DNA from: Hirschia sp.
GTDB lineage: Bacteria > Pseudomonadota > Alphaproteobacteria > Caulobacterales > Hyphomonadaceae
Direction: 5' to 3'
Assembly (NCBI GenBank): GCA_002709235.1
Contig: PAQI01000024.1
Coordinates: 19,580 to 83,579, forward strand
DNA: 64,000 nucleotides
Of the stretch, positions 7,816 to 15,862 are shown piece after piece. The notes under the pieces were generated by a model. The model saw only the letters and a list, made by a program, of their open reading frames with translations. It made no database searches and was not told where the DNA came from. Each line of letters starts with the position of its first letter. Within the stretch, counting starts at the first letter, position 1. The position numbers were made by a program, and so were the translations under genes.

Positions 7816-8286
7816 ATGCCCGAAGGACATATCCCCGAACCCACAAACGGGGTTCAGCCGACACCAGCCAAGGCCAGTGGTTCTGAAACCCGGCAGCGCA
7901 ATGCCTCCGCATCTGTTCGTTTAACCGCGCCTGAAAAGGATATCCTCACCCAGGCCGCTGATCAGCGGCGCATATCATTGGGCAGCTTTATGCGGGATGC
8001 GGCGATGCTCACCGCCGCAACGCAAGGCCTTGTTGATATGCGAGAGGCCGAGGATATGGCGCTTGTACCCAAGCGTAGGCGCGTTTCCAGAACAGAAGGA
8101 CGGCAGATCGCGCTGGTGCTGGCCTGTATGGCCCGCCTGTCCGATACGCTACAGGCGTTTGAGGCGGCTAGCACAGCCAGTCATCAGGCTTCATCCGAGG
8201 AGGTCATCCTGATGATCGCGGCGATGCGCCGCGAGATCATGGATGTGCGCGATGCCTGTTTCACGGCACTGGGACGCACGCCATGA
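7816..8286 (+). CDS. mobC: MobC-like relaxosome accessory protein
   Basis: From ATG 7816 (GAGGA five bases upstream) the protein has 156 residues. The segment ASVRLTAPEKDILTQAADQRRISLGSFMRDAAM is a ribbon-helix-helix-like region common to MobC and related mobilisation proteins, which bind oriT and help the relaxase. A longer frame from 7621 would translate the hairpin region and looks implausible. The stop overlaps the relaxase start (ATGA, 8283-8286), so the two are coupled. Assignment rests on the RHH-like segment and position; the rest of the protein is not distinctive. Confidence 0.75.
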   Translation: MPEGHIPEPTNGVQPTPAKASGSETRQRNASASVRLTAPEKDILTQAADQRRISLGSFMRDAAMLTAATQGLVDMREAEDMALVPKRRRVSRTEGRQIALVLACMARLSDTLQAFEAASTASHQASSEEVILMIAAMRREIMDVRDACFTALGRTP

Positions 8287-9617
8287 TCTTCAAAGGCAAT
8301 GCGCGCAAAGGTCCGGTCGATCTCGCCCTGCATCTTTCCAATGCAGTCGAGAACGAAAATGTCACGCTGCACAGCTTGCACGGCGCAGCCAGTGACGACC
8401 TTTACGGAGCATTCCGGGAGTGGGCGCTGATTGCAGATCAATCGCGCGCGAAAAAGCCGCTCTATTCTCTGTCCATCAACCCCGACCCGGATCAACGCGC
8501 CCTCACCCCCGAGGAATGGGCGCGTGCGATTGAAGCAGCTGAGGCAAAGCTCGGCCTCACCGGACAACCTCGTGCCGTAGTCTTTCATGAGAAGATCGGT
8601 GAGAGCGATGGCGAGCTGCGCAAGCATTGCCATGTGGTTTGGTCGCGGGTGGACGGCAAGACCCTGAAAGCCATCCCGACCAGTCATGACCGCTACAAGC
8701 TTAAGGCCTGCGCCAAGGAGTTGTGCCGGGAGTTTGATCTTGAGCTCCGCGAGGAACGGCGAAAGACTGAAGCCTTTGATCTTGCTATCTCACAGGGAAA
8801 GAACCGCGATCCAGAAACTGCCGCCAAGCGGAAAACTACGATCACCACATTATGGCGGGAACATGAGGATCGCGCCGCCTTTGACGGGGCGATGCGTCAG
8901 CATGGCTATGTTATCGCCAGAGGCGACAAACGCGCCTTTGTCGTCGTGGATCGGGACGGCGCAACCCACGCCCTCCCCCGTCAGGTCAACGGCGTAAAAA
9001 CCAAGGACGTGAAAGCCCGGCTTGGCGATCCTGCGGCATTCCCGAATGTAGAAGCCGCCATCGAGGAGCAACGCATTCGCACGGTACAGAACGAACCCGT
9101 CATCACGCCCCAGCATCGCATCAGCATGACCCGCCAACAAAAACTGATGCGAAAATATCGCCGCATGGCACAACGCGCCGACCTCCTTTCGGAAACCCGC
9201 CGCGCGGCGTTGGCCGAAGAACAGCAGCGCATGATGGATCGGCATAAACAGGAACGCACGCGCTTGCGCCGCATACAGCGGCAGCAAGACACCCGCATCC
9301 TCACCAAGCGCCATCGCGACAAACCGAAAGGCGCGCTCGGCATGATCTCAAAACTGATTGGCTATGGCATGCTCATAAACTGGAAACACGCCCAGCAAGA
9401 CCGCGAGCGGGAACGTCAGTTCGCAATATCTCGCGACGATCTCCGAGCTGCACAAACCCGCGAACGCGCCCGTCTCGACCGGAAGAAAGACCATATCCAG
9501 CAACAGGAACAGCGCGAAGCCAGATCCCTCAAGCACCGCTTCGTCTCAATCCAACCCACGCACGACAAACAGAAAGAGGCCCGCCGTAGCGGACCTCTCC
9601 TGAATGGGCTCGCTTGA
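8283..9617 (+). CDS. mobA: Mobilisation relaxase (MobA/VirD2-like nuclease)
   Basis: A 444-residue protein. The N-terminal half carries relaxase features: LSNAVENENVTLHSLHGA, a strand with PLYSLSINPDP, and the metal-binding motif LRKHCHVVWSRVD (HxH with a following Asp). Tyr near the N-terminus is not obvious, so the nucleophile is uncertain. From about residue 270 it is a highly charged Arg/Gln/Lys helical region without a primase or helicase domain. It would nick oriT and pilot the strand during mobilisation, using conjugation machinery supplied in trans, since no type IV secretion genes are in the window. It overlaps mobC by four bases. Confidence 0.85.
   Translation: MIFKGNARKGPVDLALHLSNAVENENVTLHSLHGAASDDLYGAFREWALIADQSRAKKPLYSLSINPDPDQRALTPEEWARAIEAAEAKLGLTGQPRAVVFHEKIGESDGELRKHCHVVWSRVDGKTLKAIPTSHDRYKLKACAKELCREFDLELREERRKTEAFDLAISQGKNRDPETAAKRKTTITTLWREHEDRAAFDGAMRQHGYVIARGDKRAFVVVDRDGATHALPRQVNGVKTKDVKARLGDPAAFPNVEAAIEEQRIRTVQNEPVITPQHRISMTRQQKLMRKYRRMAQRADLLSETRRAALAEEQQRMMDRHKQERTRLRRIQRQQDTRILTKRHRDKPKGALGMISKLIGYGMLINWKHAQQDRERERQFAISRDDLRAAQTRERARLDRKKDHIQQQEQREARSLKHRFVSIQPTHDKQKEARRSGPLLNGLA
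9575..9598 (-). terminator. Hairpin inside the mobA 3' end, possible terminator for the opposite strand
   Basis: AGAGGCCCGC pairs with GCGGACCTCT around CGTA with one mismatch; on the minus strand it is followed by a short T-containing tract. It lies downstream of the M15-like gene, which ends at 9634, and within the last codons of mobA. Confidence 0.4.
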
Positions 9618-9633
9618 AGCGAACCTGTCACTC

Positions 9634-10182
9634 TCAACCGCGGTCGTTCAAGCGTTCGAACAGGGTTTTCGTCGTCGCTGTTCGCGGGAATGACACATGA
9701 TAGTGACCATCCTCGTAAAGCTTGAAGTAGCCGTATGCGAAAGGAGTCTTTTTGCGCGCCGCTTCCATCACGGCGAACGGGACTCCTTTCGTCACGATGT
9801 CCGCTGCTTCGTCAACGAGGTGCTGAGAGTATTCAGCTGATTCATCGACAATGCTGTTGTTGGACGCTGATCGGTGGACCTTACCGTCACGATAGCGAAA
9901 GCCACCAGACACCCGCAAACCAAAGTCTTCTGTTCCAAGGAGTTCGGCAATCTCGGCGTGAAGCTGAAGGATCGCCACACGCAACGCGCAGTTATTAATG
10001 ACGATGTTGTCGGGGTTCAGGTTTTTACCCGAGGGCGTGACCAGCTCCACTGAGCATGGTTCATAAAGAACCGGGACCAGCGAAACGGGCTCTTGGTCCT
10101 CTGACAAGGCGTTGAAGTTAGCGATGACGGTCGCGGCGGATGCTGCGCAAAGTCCGCGCAGGGAGTTACGATGAACACGCAC
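9634..10182 (-). CDS. Peptidase M15-like protein
   Basis: A 182-residue protein starting at GTG 10182 behind a strong AAGGAGGGG. The region GLRVSGGFRYRDGKVHRS.....SAEYSQHLVDEAADI corresponds to the SGYRS...SxHxxGxAxD core of M15 metallopeptidases (D,D-carboxypeptidases and phage endolysins), keeping the His and Asp zinc ligands in HLVDEAAD. The last ligand would be in HYHVSF, where the family usually has HVD. There is no signal peptide. Isolated genes of this type occur in phage remnants and mobile elements. The enzymatic role is an inference from partial motifs. Confidence 0.6.
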   Translation of the reverse strand: MRVHRNSLRGLCAASAATVIANFNALSEDQEPVSLVPVLYEPCSVELVTPSGKNLNPDNIVINNCALRVAILQLHAEIAELLGTEDFGLRVSGGFRYRDGKVHRSASNNSIVDESAEYSQHLVDEAADIVTKGVPFAVMEAARKKTPFAYGYFKLYEDGHYHVSFPRTATTKTLFERLNDRG

Positions 10183-10278
10183 AGTGCCCCTCCTTTCTGG
10201 AAGGAGTGCTTGCGTCGGCCCAATCTTCTTGATAGGAAAGAAAATTCAGGCGCTTACAAGCGTTTGATACAAGGTGCG

Positions 10279-10314
10279 CTCCGGTGTGAGCATTGTGGTG
10301 ATGAGCCACCGGAG
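10279..10314. other. 8-bp stem hairpin in an intergenic interval
   Basis: CTCCGGTG at 10279-10286 pairs perfectly with CACCGGAG at 10307-10314 across a 20-base loop, between the M15-like gene and the small unknown gene. It has no T-tract; the function is unknown. Confidence 0.35.
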
Positions 10315-10449
10315 ACGCCCCGCTTTTTCACTCTACAATCAAGATTGGAACGCCCCCGAGCATACCGCCCATGTCGACCCAACCTCAGGGTTAAGGTAAC
10401 TTAACCAATGAGGAAGTCAATAAAAATCCTGTTCGAATCGGTTTTTTAT

Positions 10450-10989
10450 TTAATTTCGGTACAAGGCTGCGGTCATCAAGTTTCGAATACGTTTCAGTGC
10501 CACTTCCGCGTTTGTTGAATTGTCAGCCAGAGCACGTATACGACTATCACTTCGTTCGGCGAGCGTTGGAAGTTCAAAATCAGATGGAAACTCATGATTT
10601 TGAGACCAATTGACCAATCCACGATACAGTGAGGAGTCAATTTTTCGTATATGGGCACGAGTTAGCCCTTTTCCTAAGAAATCTCCATAGTGTTCTCGAG
10701 TAAATGAAACGGGATCCTGCTCCTTATTAACTCTGTCCTTGTACTTGATTTTCGCGGCCTCTGGTAATTCAGGATTACGTAACGCCTCTGCAAATGCCAC
10801 TACGAGCATTTGTTCTGAATCATCCAACTTTTCAAATTCTGAAATCAACAAATCTATTCTTTTGTTTTTCGTCAAATTCCCCCCTATTCTTATATATTCT
10901 CCATAAAGCGTATCAGGTAATTTGAATTTACTACCATTTTTCTGTTCTTTGTTTCCAGAAAAATCTTTTTCTTTTTTCTTGCTTGCCAT
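10450..10989 (-). CDS. Small unknown protein paired with a ROK-like gene
   Basis: A 179-residue, AT-rich gene. The protein has a very basic leader (MASKKKEKDFSGNKEQKNGS) followed by a soluble helical body with no motif I can name and no membrane segment or signal peptide. It begins only three bases after the stop of the ROK-like gene at 10993, so both are surely co-transcribed. Its low GC compared with flanking genes suggests recent acquisition. Function unknown; a partner role for the upstream protein is the only contextual hint. Confidence 0.7.
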   Translation of the reverse strand: MASKKKEKDFSGNKEQKNGSKFKLPDTLYGEYIRIGGNLTKNKRIDLLISEFEKLDDSEQMLVVAFAEALRNPELPEAAKIKYKDRVNKEQDPVSFTREHYGDFLGKGLTRAHIRKIDSSLYRGLVNWSQNHEFPSDFELPTLAERSDSRIRALADNSTNAEVALKRIRNLMTAALYRN

Positions 10990-10992
10990 TTT

Positions 10993-12108
10993 TTATTTCC
11001 GCTTTGCAGATAATTGTGCAACTTTGCCTTCTGGGTCGAGGCAGTTATAGCTCCAGCACAAGCACCCCAGAACACCAGTGTCAGGCATAGTGCTTCGCTT
11101 GATGTATTCGTCCGTATCGTACTGTGCGGCGTAGTTCGGAAACAGCGACACTCTTTCTTCTTCGTCAAAGGAGTTTGACGCTATCAGCTCATAACATACC
11201 TGAACCATTTCTAGTAAGTCCGGATGATCCATTACCCGGCCCCCCAGAAGGATGACCGTAGGCGCATAAAAGACGGACAACTGGAAGACCGCTTGGCCGA
11301 TATAGAACGCAATGGACTGAACGAGATCATGTTCATATTCCAGTTTAGCGATCTCATCAGAGTCCATACCCCAACTCGTTCTCAAGTTAGGCAATCCGAT
11401 GGTACCCTCCAGACATGAATATTTGTGCGAAAAGCAGGGTGCTGGCTTCAGTCTGTTGTCACGGTGATAAACAGGCATATGTCCCAGCTCAAGTGACGCT
11501 TCTCCCCGTACGAACAATCCTCTTTGAAAGACGGCACCGCCGACGCCCTCATCCAACATCAGATAGGCTACGGTATCTCTTCCCATCTGTTTCGCGTTGC
11601 GCTTGTTCTGCGCCAGAGCGCTGTTCGAGCGTCGAAACAAATAGTGTTCGCCCAACACATGCGCCTCTGTATCTCCCAGGCATCGGATTGTGGGCACGCT
11701 TCCTATTCGCCTCTCGAACTCGCTTTTTACAGCGCCGTAAAGATCAATGCCCTGATCCCATCCCTCTCGCCTTGCTCCTTTTATAATCCTTCCGCCTTCC
11801 ACCAACCCTGACTTTCCGTCTTCAAATGGACCGATACTGGCCGTTGTTATCGCCCCGATATTCTGCAGGTCGATCTCTTTCGACATCTGATCCAAAGCCG
11901 TTCCAAGGTCTGCCAAAGGCGCTGAAGAGGCCTCAAAGCGTCTTGCGCGTGAATGCGGTTCGCGGGGCGAAGTTAAATTTACAAAATCTGGAAAACATTC
12001 GAGCGCCATATCGGGAAAGCCCACAGCACGATCAAGCGCTTTTGCAGTACCCCAGATCACATAGTCATCAGCAAAAAATATCCCGGCCAAGTCGTGGTCA
12101 AGCGCCAT
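10993..12108 (-). CDS. ROK-family-like protein lacking the usual N-terminal phosphate motif
   Basis: A 371-residue protein. The middle shows ROK sugar-kinase features: ASIGPFEDGKSGLVEGG, GWDQGIDLYGAV, a GDTEAHVLGE segment matching the catalytic NDANxAxxxE motif, and DEGVGGAVFQRGLFVRGEASLELGHMPV matching the GTGxGxG...GExGH signature. A Cys/His pair follows (PCFSHKYSC), as at the ROK zinc site. The N-terminal DxGGT phosphate loop is replaced by LAGIFFADDYVIWGT, so ordinary ATP-dependent kinase activity is doubtful. AGGGG precedes the ATG. It forms a two-gene unit with the small basic protein downstream. It may be a sugar- or nucleotide-sensing protein; the substrate is unknown. Confidence 0.75.
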   Translation of the reverse strand: MALDHDLAGIFFADDYVIWGTAKALDRAVGFPDMALECFPDFVNLTSPREPHSRARRFEASSAPLADLGTALDQMSKEIDLQNIGAITTASIGPFEDGKSGLVEGGRIIKGARREGWDQGIDLYGAVKSEFERRIGSVPTIRCLGDTEAHVLGEHYLFRRSNSALAQNKRNAKQMGRDTVAYLMLDEGVGGAVFQRGLFVRGEASLELGHMPVYHRDNRLKPAPCFSHKYSCLEGTIGLPNLRTSWGMDSDEIAKLEYEHDLVQSIAFYIGQAVFQLSVFYAPTVILLGGRVMDHPDLLEMVQVCYELIASNSFDEEERVSLFPNYAAQYDTDEYIKRSTMPDTGVLGCLCWSYNCLDPEGKVAQLSAKRK

Positions 12109-12387
12109 ATTGTCATCCCCTAGACCTACAGTCGGCCAGATAGAGGCCCTACCGCGATGAACAGTCTATGCCATATTAGGTCGCTATATGCAGAGGAGCT
12201 ATAGGGATAACAGAAGTTTATTTTCGACAGAATTTATCTCGACAAACGCATTTCCCACACCTCCAGCTCGTACCACAACTGGTTCAAATCAAATTGGTGG
12301 GAGTGCGCCAGTTCACTTGCTGGTGACAGGCATTGCAGCCGCGGATGTATGGTGCGATGTAAGGTCTGGGTTTCAGGCGTCCGGTGC

Positions 12388-12789
12388 ATGAAGTTTTCGA
12401 AGATCAAACATTTGCTGGTGGCCATGCTGGTCCTGATTGTCGGGACGCAGCAGGCGATCTGTGCCTGTGCCGGTCATGACAGCCTGACCGACTGGACCGC
12501 ACCACAAGCTGACAGTGCAACCGCTCAGCACGCGGGTCATTGCGACGAGCCCCCTGCTCCAGATGAGAAGCCCTGCCCGCATTGCGATCTTGATCTGGCC
12601 CACGCCACCCTTGCCAGCGTGGATGGACCTGACGCGATCACGGCGCAGGCCACCGCCCTGCCGGATGCACCCCGCCCCGCTGAAATAAATGTGCCGACCC
12701 ATGCCGCACCGCAGCCCATACCCTTGCAACTGGCGCAGGGACCACCCCGACCTACGCCCATCACGCTGAAAACCCGCCTCCTCAATTGA
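12388..12789 (+). CDS. Secreted Cys/His-containing small protein of a copper operon (DUF2946-like)
   Basis: From ATG 12388 a 133-residue protein with a classical signal peptide (MKFSKIKHLLVAMLVLIVGT, cleavage near ICA-CAGH). The mature part has CAGH, HAGHCDEP and a CPHCDLDLAH motif, plausible copper ligands, and is otherwise Pro/Ala-rich. Proteins of this kind commonly precede copA-type oxidases. It is 90 bases upstream of copA on the same strand. The ribosome binding site is weak, and starts a few codons upstream are possible. I infer periplasmic copper binding or delivery. Confidence 0.65.
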   Translation: MKFSKIKHLLVAMLVLIVGTQQAICACAGHDSLTDWTAPQADSATAQHAGHCDEPPAPDEKPCPHCDLDLAHATLASVDGPDAITAQATALPDAPRPAEINVPTHAAPQPIPLQLAQGPPRPTPITLKTRLLN

Positions 12790-12879
12790 CGCTGATCCAC
12801 GAGCGCATGCACAGCCACCCCTTCCGGGTGCGGCTGCCTGCTGTCTTTCTGGTTCCAACAGTCTGTTTGAGGTTCGCCC

Positions 12880-14958
12880 ATGTTTTCCCGGCGTCAGTTC
12901 CTGCACTCCACCGCGCAAGGCGCAATGTTCACATCCCTGTCCTGCCTGCTGCCCGCCTGGGCACGCTCTGCCAGTGACGGCAATATGGGTGTCTCGCCCG
13001 TAACCGCCTCGGCCTTCGACCTGGTAGTCGACACGTTCCCCGTCACCATTGGCGGGCGCACAGGCAAGGCCGTCGGCGTCAATGGCACGCTGCCTGCGCC
13101 CCTGATCCGCTTTCGTGAAGGCGAGGAGATCACGCTCAATGTCACCAATGGGCTGGATGAAGACACCTCGATCCACTGGCATGGCCTGCTCGTGCCTTTC
13201 CAGATGGACGGCGTTCCGGGTGTCACCTTCCCCGGCATCCGTCCGGGACAGACCTTCACCTATAAATATGCCGTCCCGCAATCAGGCACTTACTGGTATC
13301 ACTCCCATTCCGGCCTTCAGGAACAACAGGGCCATTACGGGCCAATCATCATCGACCCGAAGGACGCAGATCCCGTCAGCTTTGACCGCGAATATGTGCT
13401 GGTGCTGTCGGACTGGAGCTTTACCAGCCCCTACCGGATCTTTGCCGAACTGAAAAAAGCCAGCGACACGCTGAACTATAACAAGCGCACATTACCGGAC
13501 TTCCTGGCCGACGCCAAAGCCAATGGGCTGGGTACAGCATGGTCCGATCGCGCCATGTGGGGCCAGATGCGCATGTCCCCGCGCGATATCGCCGATGTGA
13601 CGGGTGAAACCTATCATTACCTCATCAATGGCCACGCCACCTCTGACAACTGGAATGGCGTGTTCAATCCGGGCGAGCGCGTGCGCCTGCGCATCATCAA
13701 CGCCTCGGCCATGACCCTTTTCAATGTGCGCATGCCTGGCCTTCCCATGACCATCGTCGCCTCTGACGGCCTCAACGTACAGCCGCTTGAAGTGGATGAA
13801 TTCCAGATGGGTGTCGCTGAAACCTATGATGTGATTATCGAACCCAAAGAGCAGCGCGCCTATGCCTTCGTCGCCGAGAGCATTGACCGGTCCGGTCAGG
13901 CCGTCGCGACATTCGGCCCGCGCCCCGGCATGCGTGCGGAAGCCCCGCCATTGCGCGCCGTGCCCACCCTGACCATGAAGGATATGGGCATGGATCACGG
14001 GTCCATGTCTGGCGGCGACATGCAGATGGACCACGGTGACATGGATCATTCCACCATGGACCACGCGGCAATGGGCCATGACATGTCCGGCATGGATCAC
14101 GGCACATCCGAGGCTGACTGGCCGGTTGAAAAACCACACTTCACCAAAGGCCCCGGCATTGCCAATATTGCCATGATGCCGATGAGTCGCCTGGATGAAC
14201 CGGGCATTGGGCTTGAAGATGTCAGTCATCGCGTCTTGCGCTATTCGCAATTGCGCAGCCTCACCCGCAATCTGGATCTGCGCGCTCCCCAACGCGAAGT
14301 TGAAATCCACCTCACCTCCAACATGGAGCGCTATATGTGGTCCTTTGACGGGGTGAAGTTTTCCGAAGTCACCGCCCCCATCACCTTCCATGAAGGCGAG
14401 CGCCTGCGGGTGACGCTGGTCAACAACACCATGATGCCCCACCCCATTCACCTGCACGGCATGTTCTTCGATCTGGTCAATGGCGGTGGCGATCATGCCC
14501 CGCGCAAGCACACCGTTATCGTCAAGCCCGCGGAGAAACTGTCATTCGATGTCTCAGCCGATCATGTTGGCGACTGGGCGTTTCACTGTCACCTGCTCTA
14601 TCACATGCATGCCGGTATGATGCAGGTCGTCTCCGTCCTGCCGGATCCTGAGCGCGCTGCGCGGGCCGCAACCGAGCGCATGCATGCCGAACACATGGCA
14701 GATGGCAAGATGAGCCATGACCGGATGACGCATGATACCATGAACCATGAGGACATGGACCATGAAGACGGCAGCGGCATGAACGACCACAACATGCACA
14801 CCGCGCCTGAACAGCCACCACCTTCGGACCATCATTCCATGGATCACACGAAGATGGATCACGGTTCCCATCATGACGGCATGAAGCCCGGCAACATGAA
14901 GCACGGCGACATGGATCACAGCCAGATGGACCATTCCACGCATGGGGAGGCCAGATGA
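12880..14958 (+). CDS. copA: CopA-type periplasmic multicopper oxidase
   Basis: A 692-residue protein with a Tat signal (RRQFL at 4-8), HWHG at 99-102, HSHSG at 141-145, and in the C-terminal domain HPIHLHG and HCHLLYHMHAGM: together the ligands of type 1, 2 and 3 copper sites. Two Met/His/Asp-rich stretches (about 366-405 and the last 80 residues, repeated MDHxxM units) bind extra copper. The family oxidises Cu(I) in the periplasm to protect the cell. GAGG lies seven bases before the ATG. The stop overlaps the copB start (ATGA). Length is longer than the typical 600 because of the C-terminal Met/His tail. Confidence 0.95.
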   Translation: MFSRRQFLHSTAQGAMFTSLSCLLPAWARSASDGNMGVSPVTASAFDLVVDTFPVTIGGRTGKAVGVNGTLPAPLIRFREGEEITLNVTNGLDEDTSIHWHGLLVPFQMDGVPGVTFPGIRPGQTFTYKYAVPQSGTYWYHSHSGLQEQQGHYGPIIIDPKDADPVSFDREYVLVLSDWSFTSPYRIFAELKKASDTLNYNKRTLPDFLADAKANGLGTAWSDRAMWGQMRMSPRDIADVTGETYHYLINGHATSDNWNGVFNPGERVRLRIINASAMTLFNVRMPGLPMTIVASDGLNVQPLEVDEFQMGVAETYDVIIEPKEQRAYAFVAESIDRSGQAVATFGPRPGMRAEAPPLRAVPTLTMKDMGMDHGSMSGGDMQMDHGDMDHSTMDHAAMGHDMSGMDHGTSEADWPVEKPHFTKGPGIANIAMMPMSRLDEPGIGLEDVSHRVLRYSQLRSLTRNLDLRAPQREVEIHLTSNMERYMWSFDGVKFSEVTAPITFHEGERLRVTLVNNTMMPHPIHLHGMFFDLVNGGGDHAPRKHTVIVKPAEKLSFDVSADHVGDWAFHCHLLYHMHAGMMQVVSVLPDPERAARAATERMHAEHMADGKMSHDRMTHDTMNHEDMDHEDGSGMNDHNMHTAPEQPPPSDHHSMDHTKMDHGSHHDGMKPGNMKHGDMDHSQMDHSTHGEAR

Positions 14959-15788
14959 TGACGAAATTCAGCCAGCTTCTGCTCACCGGCGGCGCGCTTG
15001 CAGCCCTCGGTATCGCCTCACCCGCCCTCGCGCAGGACCCCTCACACACGCATCACCATCAGGGCACGACCGACGCACCCTGGTCGCAGGCGGACGCCTA
15101 TTTTGGCCCTGAGGAGATGGCCGCATCGCGCGCCCATGTGCTCCACCATCATGGCAATGACAGCTATGGCATGATCATGATGGATCGCGCCGAAATCCAG
15201 TTTTCCGATGATGGGGAGCTGGGCGTCTGGGACGGTGCCGCCTCCTATGGCGGCGATATCAACCGTCTGATGCTCACCACGGAAGGCGAATATTCATTTG
15301 ACCATGAAGAATTCGAGGACGCCGAAATCCAGCTTCTGTGGTCGCGCGCCATCTCCACCTATTTTGATGCGCAGGCGGGCCTTCGTTATGACATTGAACC
15401 TGATGGACTGGCCCATGCCGTGCTCGGTTTTCAGGGCCTCGCCCCCTATTGGTTCGAGGTCAGCGGTGCAGCCTATCTCAGTGAGGAAGGCGATCTTACA
15501 GCCGATTTCGAAGCAGAATATGAGCTGTTCCTCACCCAGCGCCTGATCCTGCAACCGCGCGCCGAACTGAGCCTCGCTGCACAGGATATCCCCGAGCGCT
15601 CGCTTGGATCAGGCTTTACCAATATCGAGGCGGGCCTGCGTCTTCGCTATGAGATCAGGCGTGAATTTGCGCCCTATATCGGCGTGGAATATCACAGCGC
15701 GCTGGGCAGCACGTCAGATCTTCTCGATCTGGCCGGCGAAGACATGGACCAGACCGTCTGGGTGATCGGCCTGCGCAGCTGGTTCTAG
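14955..15788 (+). CDS. copB: CopB outer-membrane copper resistance protein
   Basis: A 277-residue protein with a signal peptide ending ALA-QD, a His-rich mature start (SHTHHHQG, HVLHHHG), then alternating amphipathic strands ending in aromatic WF, as expected of a beta-barrel. The strands GGDINRLMLTTEGEYSF and GLRYDIEPDGLAHAVLGFQGLAPYWFEV are characteristic of CopB (PF05275). It is coupled to copA by a four-base overlap and ends before a strong terminator. Confidence 0.93.
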   Translation: MMTKFSQLLLTGGALAALGIASPALAQDPSHTHHHQGTTDAPWSQADAYFGPEEMAASRAHVLHHHGNDSYGMIMMDRAEIQFSDDGELGVWDGAASYGGDINRLMLTTEGEYSFDHEEFEDAEIQLLWSRAISTYFDAQAGLRYDIEPDGLAHAVLGFQGLAPYWFEVSGAAYLSEEGDLTADFEAEYELFLTQRLILQPRAELSLAAQDIPERSLGSGFTNIEAGLRLRYEIRREFAPYIGVEYHSALGSTSDLLDLAGEDMDQTVWVIGLRSWF

Positions 15789-15803
15789 AACGCCAGAAAC
15801 AAA

Positions 15804-15838
15804 CCAGCCCCGCACTTTCATTGAAAATGCGGGGCTGG
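15804..15838. terminator. Bidirectional intrinsic terminator between copB and the TonB receptor
   Basis: CCAGCCCCGCA/TGCGGGGCTGG, an 11-bp perfect stem with a short TTTCATTGAAA loop and flanking A/T tracts, sits between convergent genes ending at 15788 and 15863. Confidence 0.85.
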
Positions 15839-15862
15839 AAATTTGAGTCACGTCAGGTCTGA

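Noticed and set aside
10171..10404. Plus-strand frame of 77 codons between the M15-like and ROK unit genes
   Set aside because: No motif and no ribosome binding site; overlaps the well-supported start of the M15-like gene.
12373..13281. Long minus-strand frame opposite the copper genes
   Set aside because: Antisense shadow of the signal-peptide gene and copA, both with clear family motifs.
13492..14511. Histidine-rich 339-codon minus-strand frame
   Set aside because: Its His/Met-rich look comes from reading the copA MDH repeats backwards.
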